A stretch of 64,000 nucleotides of DNA, taken from NCBI GenBank assembly GCA_002279065.1, contig NCKB01000002.1, positions 186,001 through 250,000 of the forward strand, read 5' to 3'. The DNA is from Lysobacterales bacterium 15-68-25. GTDB lineage: Bacteria > Pseudomonadota > Gammaproteobacteria > Xanthomonadales > Rhodanobacteraceae. Under the pieces are notes generated by a model. That model made no database searches and was not told where the DNA came from. It saw only the letters and a program-made list of their open reading frames with translations. Positions 55,760-64,000 of this stretch are shown here, piece after piece. Made by a program: the position numbers and the translations under genes. Each line of letters begins with the position of its first letter. Position 1 is the first letter of the stretch.

Positions 55760-57616
55760 CTACGGATTGAGGGTGATCGTGCGCGAGAGCGTGGACACCC
55801 CGCGCTCGTCGAACGCTTCCACCGCCACCACGTAGCGCACGCCCTTGCTCAGCGCGCGCAGCTGCAGCGTGGTCGGCTGGTCGGCGAAGCGCTGGTAGGT
55901 TTCGTGCAGGCGGTCGGCGGTGAGGCCCCAGCGCACGTTGTAGCCCACCGCGCCAGGCACCGGCTTCCAGCTGATGGTGGCGTCGCGGGTGTCCTTGTCG
56001 CGGATGGCCGAGACCAGCACCGGTGCCGGCGGCGGCGGGCCGTCCCCGTGGCCGAACACGCGCAGGTCGGAGATCGCCAGATGCTTCGCGCCCACATGCC
56101 GGTGCACGTAACGCACGTAGCGGATGCGGGCGGGGGCGTCGAGCTCGACGTAGGCGTTGGCGTGATCGCGTGTCTCGTGTGATAGATCGGCCAGCGTCTG
56201 CCAGTGGCTGCCGTCGCTCGAGCCCTCCAGCACGAACTGGGTGACCAGATCGGGCGCGTCGCCGTAGCGGTCGGACCGGTAGTCGGCGTAATTCACCTGG
56301 ATCGCGTTCACCGTGCGCATGCCGCCGAGGTCGAGCGTCAGGGTCTGGCCGGGGGTGTTGGATGTGGCCAGCCAGAAGCTGCGCGGGTTTTCGTCGGTGA
56401 CCTGGTCCGGCCCGTGTCCGGGCACCTCGGACGAGGCGGTGGGGCGCTTGTGCCAGGACAGCAGCATCCAGCCGGTGAAAGTGCTCTCGCCGGGCTTGAG
56501 CCGGTGGTCGGGCATGCGCTGCGGAAAGTCGCCGAAGCGGGTATCCACCCACATCTGGCCGTCGTCGTGGAAGCCGGCCGGGTAGAGATCGATGCGCCGC
56601 TCGAAGTTCCAGTTCAGCCCGATCCAGTTGGTGCCGGTGTTCCACACGTTGCCGTAGGCGTCCTCGAAGGTGGAGCCGTGACCGGCACCCTCGACGAAGC
56701 CGCCCGGCTTGTAGCCGACCGGGTTGTACGGCGCGTAGGTGAACGGACCGAGCGGATGTTCGCCGACGTACACGCCGGTCGCGTAGGCGTTGTACTCGGT
56801 GCCCGGCGCGGCGTACTGCAGGTAGTAGCGGTCGCCGTGGCGGTTCATCCAGGCACCTTCGATGAAGGGCTTGGTTTTCTCGTCGCTGTGGTCGCGGCCG
56901 AAGCGTTCCCAGCCGTGCTGGTCCGGATGCAGCCGCAGCAGCGATCTCGCCTCGCCGAGCCAGGCCAGCCGCTTGCCTTCGCCTTCGGCCTCGTCGCCGA
57001 GCTTGAGGTCGAGCTGCTGCCCGTACATCGGGTAGACGTTGGACGAGCCCCAGTACAGGTACACCCTGCCGTCATTGTCCTGGAACAGGCCCGGATCCCA
57101 CGGTCCCGGCGGCAGCTGGCCGGGCTTGATCCTGTATTCGGTCGAAGAGCTCACCGAATTCGGCAGCGGCGGCATCAGCCGGGTCCAGAAGGCCCAGCGG
57201 CCGTGCGCCGGATCGGTGGAATAGAGCAGCGGTTCCGGGTCGGTGGTCGAGCGCATCAGGAACAGCTTGCCGTCGGCAACCAGGGTGGCCGGGGCCACTT
57301 CGCTGTCGAACGGCCACTTGTCGGGCTTGACGAAATCCCAGTGCACCAGGTCGGTCGAGTGCCAGTAACCGTCGGCCAGGGTCTGGAACAGGTAGTACGC
57401 GTCGCCGTAGCGCACCACCGCGGGGTCCGCGCCGGTGCGGTAGGAGATGCCCTGGTTCATCTGCTCGAAGTTGTAGCGGTAGTCCACGTCCATCGGATTG
57501 GCCCAGGTGCGGCCGTGCGGGTTGGCCGCGGCAGCGACAGCGGGGGCGATCGAGGCCAGTGCAAGCACCAGGGCGCGAGGGAGGTGGGAGCGGAGCAGTG
57601 TCGTCATGCGGGCCAT
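55760..57616 (-). CDS. Exported glycoside hydrolase family 43 enzyme with discoidin and FN3-like parts
   Basis: The 618-residue protein has a signal peptide (to about residue 30), a five-bladed GH43 domain with likely catalytic Asp64 in GADPAVVRYGDAYYLF, Asp in WDPGLFQDNDGRVYLYWG and Glu in FIEGAWMNRHGDRYYLQY, then an F5/8 type C (discoidin) carbohydrate-binding domain (about 385-520, QTLTLDLGGMRTVNAIQV) and a fibronectin type III-like end. GH43 enzymes are xylosidases, arabinofuranosidases or galactosidases. ATG 57616 (or 57607). It follows an exported esterase gene in the same direction, suggesting joint breakdown of a decorated plant polysaccharide. Confidence 0.88.
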   Translation of the reverse strand: MARMTTLLRSHLPRALVLALASIAPAVAAAANPHGRTWANPMDVDYRYNFEQMNQGISYRTGADPAVVRYGDAYYLFQTLADGYWHSTDLVHWDFVKPDKWPFDSEVAPATLVADGKLFLMRSTTDPEPLLYSTDPAHGRWAFWTRLMPPLPNSVSSSTEYRIKPGQLPPGPWDPGLFQDNDGRVYLYWGSSNVYPMYGQQLDLKLGDEAEGEGKRLAWLGEARSLLRLHPDQHGWERFGRDHSDEKTKPFIEGAWMNRHGDRYYLQYAAPGTEYNAYATGVYVGEHPLGPFTYAPYNPVGYKPGGFVEGAGHGSTFEDAYGNVWNTGTNWIGLNWNFERRIDLYPAGFHDDGQMWVDTRFGDFPQRMPDHRLKPGESTFTGWMLLSWHKRPTASSEVPGHGPDQVTDENPRSFWLATSNTPGQTLTLDLGGMRTVNAIQVNYADYRSDRYGDAPDLVTQFVLEGSSDGSHWQTLADLSHETRDHANAYVELDAPARIRYVRYVHRHVGAKHLAISDLRVFGHGDGPPPPAPVLVSAIRDKDTRDATISWKPVPGAVGYNVRWGLTADRLHETYQRFADQPTTLQLRALSKGVRYVVAVEAFDERGVSTLSRTITLNP

Positions 57617-57741
57617 GGATCCGGGGGGGGCGGCCGGTACGGGGTTTCCTTGCCCACTGCGGCGGCTCGTGCGGGTGCGGCGACCAACCTGTTGCCGCGG
57701 CATTGCCGGGCGCCCATGAGGGTCGCCCGGTCGCAGGTGGA

Positions 57742-59373
57742 TCAGTAGATCCAGTCGGTGGAAGTCTTCGGCGCGTGACGGCGCATGTAGCCGGTCATCA
57801 GGTCGTACAGCGCCTCGCCGCTCGGCCCCCAGCAGTGCGGTGCCATCGGCTGGTAGGTGATGGAACCCTCGAAGCGCGGGTTCGTCGCGGTCTTGAGGAA
57901 CGCGTCCATCGCGCGCACGCCCATGTTGAGGTTGTAGGTGTCGGCGTCGCCCACGTAGATGTGCAGCTTGTCGGTGACCAGCGGACCGAGCGTGGCCCAG
58001 TTCTTCTCGAGCATGTAGCGCAGGTCGAAGTGCTGCTTCCAGTACTCGGCCACCTGGTGGTCGATCACACCGGTGCGCTTGTCCCAGATGCGCTGCGGGT
58101 AACCGTCCGCGCCGATCGGACCCCAGGCCGCTTCCCAGATATCCCACTGGCCGCCGGAGCGCGAGTGGTCACCCACCGCCAGCTCGTAGTGGTTCTCGTC
58201 CTTCATCATCGCGTCGACATTGCCGTCGGGCTGGCGGGTGTCCACGCGCTCGACCTTCATCCAGCCCTTGTCGACGTAGTACGCGTTGGCGTCGCCGTAG
58301 ATGTTCACCACCTGGTGGTGACGGAAGTCCAGCGAGTCCGGGCACATGGCGAAGCTGCCGCCGTAGAAGCGCGGATGGAACAACTGCTGCGCCACGGCGA
58401 TCCAGCCGCCGGTGGAACCACCGGTGAGGATGCGCGCCCACGGCTGCTCGATGGTGCGGAAGCGGCGCGCGATCTCCGGGTAGAGTTCCTGGTGGATGGC
58501 GTCATCGAACGGCCCCTCGTTGGGCGAGTTCACCGCGTAGGAGTCGTCGTAGAACGGCGAGGGATGCTGCAACGTCACCACGATCACTCGCGGCTTCTTC
58601 GTCTCGTCCAGCCAGAACGCGCGCATCCTCGAATCCTTGCGCTCGAAGCCGAACGGCGCCTCGGTGGAGAAGTGGCCCTGGTCGTAGACCACCGGGTAGC
58701 GCACGTTCGGGTGCTGGGCATAGCCCCTGGGCAGCAGCACGGTGGCGCCGAGGTAGATCGGGTGGCCCCAGAATTTCGTCAGCAGTTTGCTCTGGATGCG
58801 GAAGCGTTTGACGTACTCACTGTCCTGCGGGAACGGGATCGGCGCGATCGTCTGGTCGGCGACGAGCCGGATCGGCGTGGCGGCGGTCGGGTCGTAGTGC
58901 ACCTTCACCGGCTTGCCGTAGAGGTTGCCCGGCGAGTGCTTCCAGTCCTGGCCTTCCCATTGGTCCATGTGCATCCACAGCGTATGGCCGTCGGCGCGCT
59001 TGAACTCGGTGTAGACGTTGACGAACGGCTGCATCCAGTAGTCGCCGGCGGGCAGGTCGCTCAGGCTGGCGAGCGGGGCACCGTAATCGTTTACATCGAT
59101 GGTCGCGAAATGACCGGGTTTCAGGCCGGTGACGTCATGCCCGAACAGCGGTACGCCGGTGATGTCGGTTTCCTCGATCGGCGGTGCCTTGTCGTCGCGG
59201 CTGACCGCCACGTAGACGCGCCCGGTCACCGGTTGCGCGTGCGCGGCGGCGGCGAAGCTCACCTCGATGCGCGGCGATTTGGCCACTGCATCGGCGGCGG
59301 ATACGTGGAAGGGCGCGGCGGCCAGCAGGCAGGCGGCGGCGAGCGAGGTCAGGGGCGGGTGGGCTCGGGTCAT
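57742..59373 (-). CDS. Exported alpha/beta-hydrolase, putative esterase (esterase D/CE1-like)
   Basis: The 543-residue protein has a signal peptide (to about residue 27), an N-terminal beta-rich domain (GRVYVAVSRDDKAPPIEETDI), and an esterase D-like hydrolase domain with VLLPRGYAQHPNVRYPVVYDQGH and nucleophile Ser in LTGGSTGGWIAV. His in MAPHCWG near the C-terminus is a candidate of the triad. Enterochelin-esterase and CE1 acetyl/feruloyl esterases share this fold. It is followed by the GH43 gene after 125 bases with no terminator seen, so they may be co-transcribed. Confidence 0.83.
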   Translation of the reverse strand: MTRAHPPLTSLAAACLLAAAPFHVSAADAVAKSPRIEVSFAAAAHAQPVTGRVYVAVSRDDKAPPIEETDITGVPLFGHDVTGLKPGHFATIDVNDYGAPLASLSDLPAGDYWMQPFVNVYTEFKRADGHTLWMHMDQWEGQDWKHSPGNLYGKPVKVHYDPTAATPIRLVADQTIAPIPFPQDSEYVKRFRIQSKLLTKFWGHPIYLGATVLLPRGYAQHPNVRYPVVYDQGHFSTEAPFGFERKDSRMRAFWLDETKKPRVIVVTLQHPSPFYDDSYAVNSPNEGPFDDAIHQELYPEIARRFRTIEQPWARILTGGSTGGWIAVAQQLFHPRFYGGSFAMCPDSLDFRHHQVVNIYGDANAYYVDKGWMKVERVDTRQPDGNVDAMMKDENHYELAVGDHSRSGGQWDIWEAAWGPIGADGYPQRIWDKRTGVIDHQVAEYWKQHFDLRYMLEKNWATLGPLVTDKLHIYVGDADTYNLNMGVRAMDAFLKTATNPRFEGSITYQPMAPHCWGPSGEALYDLMTGYMRRHAPKTSTDWIY

Positions 59374-59453
59374 CTCCCGATGCTAGCCGCCACCGTGCGG
59401 TGACCGCCACTGCCCATGGCTCGGGGGCGCTGGCCGGGGTGCGCGGCGGGCGG

Positions 59454-60686
59454 TCAGGCAGCTTCCTGCAACTGCTCCCGGCGCCGCAGCGACGGGAACC
59501 AGACCATCCACAGGCCCACTACCAGCAGCGTGCCGATACCGCCGATCAGCGTGGCGGGTACCGCGCCGACCCAGGCGGCCAGCAGGCCCGACTCGAACTC
59601 GCCAAGCTGGTTGGAGGTGTTGATGAAGATCGCGTTCACCGCGCTGACCCGGCCGCGCATGTCGTCCGGCGTATCGAGCTGCACCAGTGCACCCCGGATC
59701 ACCATGCTGACCATGTCGAACGCACCCAGCGCGAACAGCGCGGCCAGCGACAGCCACAGCGTGGTGGACACCGCGAACACCAGGGTGGCCAGGCCGAAGC
59801 CCGCCACCGAGGCGAACATGATCATGCCCACGCGCTGCTGCATGGTGTGGCGCGCCAGCCACAGCGACATCAGCAGTGCGCCCACCGCCGGGGCCGCACG
59901 CAGCAGGCCCAGGCCCCATGGGCCGGTGTGCAGGATGTCCCTGGCGAAGATCGGCAACAACGCGGTGGCACCGCCCAGCAGCACGGCGAACAGGTCCAGC
60001 GAGATCACGCCCAGCACGTCCGGGCGCTGGCGGATGAAGTGCACCCCGGCGAATACGGTCTTCAGCGTGGCCGGTTCGCGGCGCGGCGGCGGGCGCTCGT
60101 AGCGCAGCCAGACCATCAGGCCGGCTGCCACCAGGTACAGCGCCCCGGCCACCACGTAGACCACGCCCGGCCCCGCCACGTAGAGGAAGCCGCCCAGCGC
60201 CGGGCCCATGATCATCGCCGCCTGGCCCGCCGAGGCGCTCATCGCCATCGCACGCGGCAGGATCGGCGCCGGCACCAGTGCCGGCAGCATCGACTGCATT
60301 GCCGGAAACTCGAACGCCTTGGCCACGCCGATCACGAACACCAGCGCTAGGATCGTCGCTTCGTGCACGCCGCCGGTGAGCGTGAGCCCGGCCAGCAGGG
60401 CGATCGCCACGAGCTCCACCAGCTGCCCAAACAGCACGATGCGACGGCGCTCGAACTGGTCGGCGACGTGCCCGGCCGGCAGCGCCAGCAGCACCGAGGG
60501 AATGAACTGCGCCAGACCGATCAACCCCAGGTCCAGCGCGCGGCCGGTGATCGCGTAGATCTGCCAGCCGACGGCGACCGAGAGCATCTGGAAACCGAAG
60601 CCCGAGGCGATGCGGGCGAACCAGAACGCGACGAAGGCGCGGTGCCGGAACAGCGCGTCGCCGGCGGGAGCGGGGGAGTCGGGCAT
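59454..60686 (-). CDS. MFS transporter (EntS-like)
   Basis: The 410-residue protein has twelve membrane helices and the motif A-like loop GHVADQFERRRIVLFGQ between helices 2 and 3. It begins FRHRAFVAFWFARIASGFGFQM, the pattern of the MFS_3/EntS-type exporters, which in E. coli release enterobactin. The substrate here is unknown. ATG 60686. The N-terminal and C-terminal residues are charged and cytosolic. It is upstream, in the same direction, of the exported esterase gene (gap 80 bases), and divergent from a lipoprotein gene. Confidence 0.87.
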   Translation of the reverse strand: MPDSPAPAGDALFRHRAFVAFWFARIASGFGFQMLSVAVGWQIYAITGRALDLGLIGLAQFIPSVLLALPAGHVADQFERRRIVLFGQLVELVAIALLAGLTLTGGVHEATILALVFVIGVAKAFEFPAMQSMLPALVPAPILPRAMAMSASAGQAAMIMGPALGGFLYVAGPGVVYVVAGALYLVAAGLMVWLRYERPPPRREPATLKTVFAGVHFIRQRPDVLGVISLDLFAVLLGGATALLPIFARDILHTGPWGLGLLRAAPAVGALLMSLWLARHTMQQRVGMIMFASVAGFGLATLVFAVSTTLWLSLAALFALGAFDMVSMVIRGALVQLDTPDDMRGRVSAVNAIFINTSNQLGEFESGLLAAWVGAVPATLIGGIGTLLVVGLWMVWFPSLRRREQLQEAA

Positions 60687-60800
60687 GGGGAATCCTTGCG
60701 GAAGCGCCGATTATCGGGGCGCCCGCGGACGCGGCCAAGCCGTCGCGGTTGCGCGCGCGGCGCGGCTCGTTCCACTCTAGCGTTCTGTCCTGCCACGCGG

Positions 60801-61541
60801 ATGCACCCCATGACTGCCGGTTTCCTGCGATCCTCGCTTCCCGTCCTCGGCCTGGCCCTGCTGGCCGCCGGCTGCTCGCAGCAGGGAGGCGGCAACGCCG
60901 CGGCGCCGGCGGCGAACAAGGCACCGGCCATCGACCAGGCCGCACAGCGGGACCTGGACACCTACCGCCAGCTCGTGCGCATCCACAACGACGAGATGGC
61001 CACCACCTTCGGCGAGAAGATCGTGCACGACTACCCCGGCAGCGCCGCGGCGAAGGAGGTGCAGCAGACCCTGCCGGAGATCGCCAAGCGCTACCGCGAG
61101 AACGCCGAGAAGAATCGCCTGGCCGGCCTGTGGCTGTACCAGGTGGCGCCGATGGCCGGCGGCACGCAGTCCACCGCGGTGATCTACAACAGCGAGCCGA
61201 TCGGCAGCGACAAGGTGCGGCTGGTGCTGCGCCGGCACACCGAGTGGGGGCAGAGCGCGTTCCTGTTCGGCAGCGGCAAGGGCTTCGTCTGCAAGGGCAA
61301 CTGCACGTTGCCGGCGACGTTCGACGGCAAGTCGGTCGGCATCAAGGCGTTCGCGCCGCCCAGCGGCGAGCCGGCGTTGATGATCAAGGACGACGCAGCT
61401 TTCATCGCCATGCTGAAGAAGGCGAAGAAGATCACCCTCAAGGTCACCCGCAAGGACGGCGACCGCAGCGAGGAGCTGGTGTACGAGGTCGGCGGCTTCG
61501 ATCCGGCCAAGTGGCTGCCGCTGGACAAAAAGAAGAAGTAA
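60801..61541 (+). CDS. Predicted lipoprotein of unknown function
   Basis: The 246-residue protein (ATG 60801; 60810 is also possible) has a lipobox LAAGC-S at about residue 22 and a Gly/Ala-rich linker. A helical part follows (DLDTYRQLVRIHNDEMATTFGEKIVHDYPGSAA), which looks like a solitary TPR-like pair, then a beta-rich domain with one Cys pair (FVCKGNCTLP) that likely forms a disulfide. It ends in a Lys run. It should be anchored at an envelope membrane. I know no family name; neighbours give no clear role. Confidence 0.72.
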   Translation: MHPMTAGFLRSSLPVLGLALLAAGCSQQGGGNAAAPAANKAPAIDQAAQRDLDTYRQLVRIHNDEMATTFGEKIVHDYPGSAAAKEVQQTLPEIAKRYRENAEKNRLAGLWLYQVAPMAGGTQSTAVIYNSEPIGSDKVRLVLRRHTEWGQSAFLFGSGKGFVCKGNCTLPATFDGKSVGIKAFAPPSGEPALMIKDDAAFIAMLKKAKKITLKVTRKDGDRSEELVYEVGGFDPAKWLPLDKKKK

Positions 61542-61611
61542 ACCGCGCGGCGGCCGCCGCGTTGTCACGACGTGGCGCGATCGACGCGCCACCGATGAAC
61601 GGAGGTTGGCG

Positions 61612-62073
61612 ATGAAATCCCTGCGGAATCTTGCGTGGATGATCCTGCCGGTGGCGCTCGGCGCCTGCGCCAGCCTGTCCAGCCGCCCCAGCGATCAGCA
61701 GCGTCTCGCCGATTACGAGGCGGTGGCGGGTCCGGCACAGACCAGTTTCCGGTTCTACAACGACCTGTGGTCCTGGGAGCCGCTGGGCACCGGGCACGTG
61801 GTCGTCTATGCGCGCCCCAACCAGGCCTGGCTGCTCGACGTGCCGGGCTGCGTCGACCTGCCGTTCACGAATGCGATCGGCCTGACCTCGAACATCCATC
61901 AGGTCAGCGTCGGCTTCGACAAGGTGATCACCGGTCGGCGCAACTTTCCCTGCACGATCACCCGCATCCGCCCGGTGGACGTGAAGAAGCTCAAGCAGGC
62001 CGAAGTCGAGCGCCGCACGGTGGAGGAAAAGCCTCGCGACGCGGCGACCGTGCCGCCGCCGGCCACGCCGTAG
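61612..62073 (+). CDS. Small predicted lipoprotein (DUF6491-like)
   Basis: The 153-residue protein (ATG 61612, GGAGG upstream) has a lipobox LGAC-A at about residue 19. The rest is a compact beta-rich domain (TSFRFYNDLWSWEPLGTGHVVVYARPNQAWLLDVPGC) with Cys residues at PGC and NFPC that may pair, followed by a charged helix and Pro-rich end. The sequence resembles DUF6491 lipoproteins common in Xanthomonadales. It is 70 bases after the preceding lipoprotein gene and probably in one transcript. Confidence 0.75.
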   Translation: MKSLRNLAWMILPVALGACASLSSRPSDQQRLADYEAVAGPAQTSFRFYNDLWSWEPLGTGHVVVYARPNQAWLLDVPGCVDLPFTNAIGLTSNIHQVSVGFDKVITGRRNFPCTITRIRPVDVKKLKQAEVERRTVEEKPRDAATVPPPATP

Positions 62074-62095
62074 GCGCCGGCCCGGACCGACGGGT

Positions 62096-62917
62096 TCAGT
62101 GCAGGAACAGCTTCTCGGCCAGCTTGGCGAGCGGCTTCTCCAGGGCGTTCTGCAGCCGGGGCGGGAAATCCAGCGGCTTGAGCAGCATCTTTACCGTCAT
62201 CTCGGCCGGGATGTTCTTCTTCAGACGGGCCTGGGCGCGGGTGTTGAGCCGCCGGAACTCCGCATCGTTGCCCGCGTGCTGCGGATAGCAACGGTTGAAC
62301 ACGTGGCGCATGGCGATATCGCCGTCCTCGCTCTTGATCTCGTTGACGCGCCTGAGCAGGGTGCGGAACACCTGGTAGCGGCCGAAACCCTCGCGTTCGC
62401 GGTACTGCCGGTAGTGCTGGTAGAAGTGCTTGTAGTGGCGCACCTCGTCGCTCTTGATGTGGTTGGTGAGCTGCTTGAGCACCGGCTCGTCGGTCAGGTC
62501 GTTGAGCGCGCGATACAGGCTGGCGGTGCCGGTCTCGACCACGCAGCGCGCAGCCAGCTCCAGGCCTCGGCTGGGCTCCAGCTGTTCGTTGGTGCACAAC
62601 GCGCCGTACTCGTCCCAGAACGCCTTGAAGCCGGCCTCCCAGTCGAATTCTGGCCAGACCGCGCGCACGTAGGCGGCCAGCGCACGGCCGTGCTGCAGCT
62701 CCTCGTGCTCCCAGTGCTGGCTGAGCCAGGTCTGCAGCTCCTCGTCCCCGGCGAAGTGGTCGACCAGGTTGTGGGTGTACAGGTCCGAGCCGCTCTCGAC
62801 GAACGAGGCGCTGCAGAGCAGGAAGAACAGGTCCTCGTCATGGCGCACGCGGGCCTTGTCGATGCGGCTGAAGTCGATGCTCTCCAGCGTCCAGGGAAGC
62901 GATTGGGTATAGCTCAA
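62096..62917 (-). CDS. Ferritin-like di-iron protein
   Basis: From TTG 62917 (AAGGA upstream) the protein has 273 residues and four helices with two EX(n)H pairs: Glu in ASFVESGSD, EHEELQH, VVETGTASLY, and SDEVRHYKHF, the ligand pattern of ferritin-like carboxylate di-iron proteins. Such enzymes oxidise or desaturate substrates or protect against oxidants; the reaction is unknown. No signal peptide. A GTG/ATG start further up to 62983 is open but Pro-rich. Its stop is 20 bases from that of the convergent lipoprotein gene. Confidence 0.78.
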   Translation of the reverse strand: MSYTQSLPWTLESIDFSRIDKARVRHDEDLFFLLCSASFVESGSDLYTHNLVDHFAGDEELQTWLSQHWEHEELQHGRALAAYVRAVWPEFDWEAGFKAFWDEYGALCTNEQLEPSRGLELAARCVVETGTASLYRALNDLTDEPVLKQLTNHIKSDEVRHYKHFYQHYRQYREREGFGRYQVFRTLLRRVNEIKSEDGDIAMRHVFNRCYPQHAGNDAEFRRLNTRAQARLKKNIPAEMTVKMLLKPLDFPPRLQNALEKPLAKLAEKLFLH

Positions 62918-63136
62918 CGGTGGATTCCTTGCCGGGGGCGGCGGGCGCCGGAGCCGTGCCGCGTGACAGAACGATGACGTCAAGCATACGGCCTGGCACG
63001 CGCACGGGAATGAACTTTCACCGACCCCGCCCCGACCGGTTGTCGCGTAATACGGCTGGCGACGATGGCACCCGGTCTCACCCGCGGTGGCAGCCGCCCC
63101 GGTGAGGACCGTCTCTCCGTCCGGGCCGGAGCCGCG
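62918..63136. other. Intergenic region between the ferritin-like and Usp genes
   Basis: 219 bases with no gene supported. A run at 63039-63058 (GGTTGTCGCGTAATACGGCTG) is slightly AT-richer than the rest. No terminator for the Usp gene was seen here. Confidence 0.3.
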
Positions 63137-63553
63137 TCAGCGCACCACCGTCACCGGCACGTGGGCGCGTGCCAGCACGTCGCCGGACACCGAGCCGAGC
63201 AGCCAGCGGACAAGCGCGCCGCGCTCGGTGTGGCCGATCACGATGTGGTCGCAGCCATGCTGCTCGACCTGGCCGATCAGCACGTCGCCCGGGCTGCCGT
63301 GGGTCAGTTCCACGTCCACGAGGACATCGGCATCGGGCTGCAGCGCCTTCAGTTCGTCCAGCAGCTCGCGTGCACGCGCGGTACCCGAGTCGGCCATCAT
63401 CAGCGCGCAGGCGTCGGAGCCTGCCTCGGTCACCTGCAGCACCGAGACCACGCGCACGCGCCCGTGACAGGCACGGGCCAGCGACATGGCCAGATCGAAT
63501 GCACGCCTGGAGGTGTCCGAACCGTCGTAGCCGACCAGGGAGTACTTGAACAT
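63137..63553 (-). CDS. Universal stress protein (UspA family)
   Basis: The 138-residue protein (ATG 63553) has the Usp fold: MFKYSLVGYDGSDTSRRAF at the N-terminus, and CDHIVIGHTERGALVRWLLGSVSGDVL at the C-terminus. The ATP-binding motif G-2x-G-9x-G-S is altered: the second Gly is Glu (GHTE), so nucleotide binding may be weak. Usp proteins form dimers and help survival under stress. An upstream ATG at 63616 is in frame but lacks Usp sequence. Confidence 0.85.
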   Translation of the reverse strand: MFKYSLVGYDGSDTSRRAFDLAMSLARACHGRVRVVSVLQVTEAGSDACALMMADSGTARARELLDELKALQPDADVLVDVELTHGSPGDVLIGQVEQHGCDHIVIGHTERGALVRWLLGSVSGDVLARAHVPVTVVR

Positions 63554-63887
63554 CCGGGCACCTCCGCGATGAGCCATGGATAACGACTCGATCATGCCAC
63601 GGCGGTCGTAAGGCAAACGCCGTGGCGCTCATTCGCCCCCGAGGCCGCGGCGCTTGATGGGGGCGCCGGCAATGTCTGCGCAGGCGGGGTTTCCGCGAAG
63701 ATGAACGACAGCGTAGCCGTATCCCGGTCCCGCCCGATGGATCACCGAACGCTCGCCCTGGCTGCACGCCTCCGTCACGCCTGCGTCCCGATCCTGCCAC
63801 CCCACCGCGGCCCGGCGACGACCTGTGCGAGGCCGCCGCGGCCCGGGCCCCGGATGGGGCGTTCTTCCCGACACAAAGGAGTTCACC
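63554..63887. other. Intergenic region before the last gene (334 bp)
   Basis: No gene was supported. The stretch is GC-rich and holds no clear inverted repeat. Divergent promoters for the Usp gene and the next gene must be here, but none was recognised. Confidence 0.4.
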
Positions 63888-64000
63888 ATGATCAAGCGCA
63901 ACCACGCTCTCGCCGCCCTCCTGCTGGCCACGGCTGGCGCGATGGGCGCCACCGGCGCCCAGGCCGCCGAAGCCAACGTCAAGTGTGATCTCACCTACAG
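63888..64000 (+). CDS. Exported protein, 3' end outside the window
   Basis: ATG 63888 is preceded by AAAGGA. The 37 codons visible encode a clear signal peptide (MIKRNHALAALLLATAG, cleavage probably after AQA) and the start of the mature part, AEANVKCDLTYS, with a Cys. The rest lies beyond the window, so the product is a periplasmic or exported protein of unknown family. Confidence 0.75.
   Translation, partial: MIKRNHALAALLLATAGAMGATGAQAAEANVKCDLTY

Overview
The window is high-GC DNA from a gammaproteobacterium of the Xanthomonadales, most like Rhodanobacteraceae (Rhodanobacter, Dyella, Luteibacter) or a close Xanthomonadaceae relative. This is inferred from gene content and order: rho-trxA-rhlB, then ftsE-ftsX close to rpoH, a plant/alphaproteobacterial-type gshA, homodimeric aceE, fused maeB, a Xanthomonas-type TonB-dependent receptor and a three-domain Grx-rhodanese protein. 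No rRNA, tRNA, CRISPR array, IS element or prophage was seen. Almost everything is chromosomal core, with a few accessory blocks.

Layout. 1-5.5 kb: end of a GAF-domain protein, a hemerythrin-like protein, bioD, a small unknown protein and a lipoprotein M3 oligopeptidase. 5.5-11.5 kb: gshA, rho with a long disordered N-terminal extension, trxA and rhlB. 11.5-16 kb: ftsEX, a two-receiver response regulator, ung, and rpoH preceded by a perfect CIRCE element overlapping a sigma-E-like promoter. 16-29 kb: tal, priA, a DUF3667-like membrane protein, a MATE exporter, sppA, an ABC ATPase with a small lipoprotein, an SDR, a DUF4124-like protein, a DegV-like protein and a short AMP nucleosidase. Two intergenic regions here carry clusters of DnaA-box-like sequences.

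29-39 kb is the most distinctive block. A large TonB-dependent receptor is followed by three different TPR-sulfotransferases and a TPR-aspartyl/asparaginyl beta-hydroxylase. The likely theme is covalent modification (sulfation, hydroxylation) of a protein, peptide or small molecule linked to an outer-membrane receptor. That function is inferred from domains and proximity only.

38.8-51.6 kb: a Grx/A-type-like/rhodanese fusion; a TetR-SDR operon with a predicted leaderless, autoregulated promoter; an LpxH-like phosphoesterase; an aminotransferase plus SGNH-hydrolase pair; rsgA; a QEGLA-motif (DUF1704) putative metallopeptidase; maeB; and a glycosyltransferase pair. 51.7-64 kb: aceE, a YqjD-like membrane protein, a GST, an exported GH43 enzyme plus exported esterase pair, an MFS transporter, two lipoproteins, a ferritin-like di-iron protein, a universal stress protein and the start of an exported protein cut off by the window edge.

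Start codons were chosen from Shine-Dalgarno sequences, signal peptides and remembered family N-termini. GTG and TTG starts are common here. No database search was possible, so family names rest on motifs and recalled sequence similarity.
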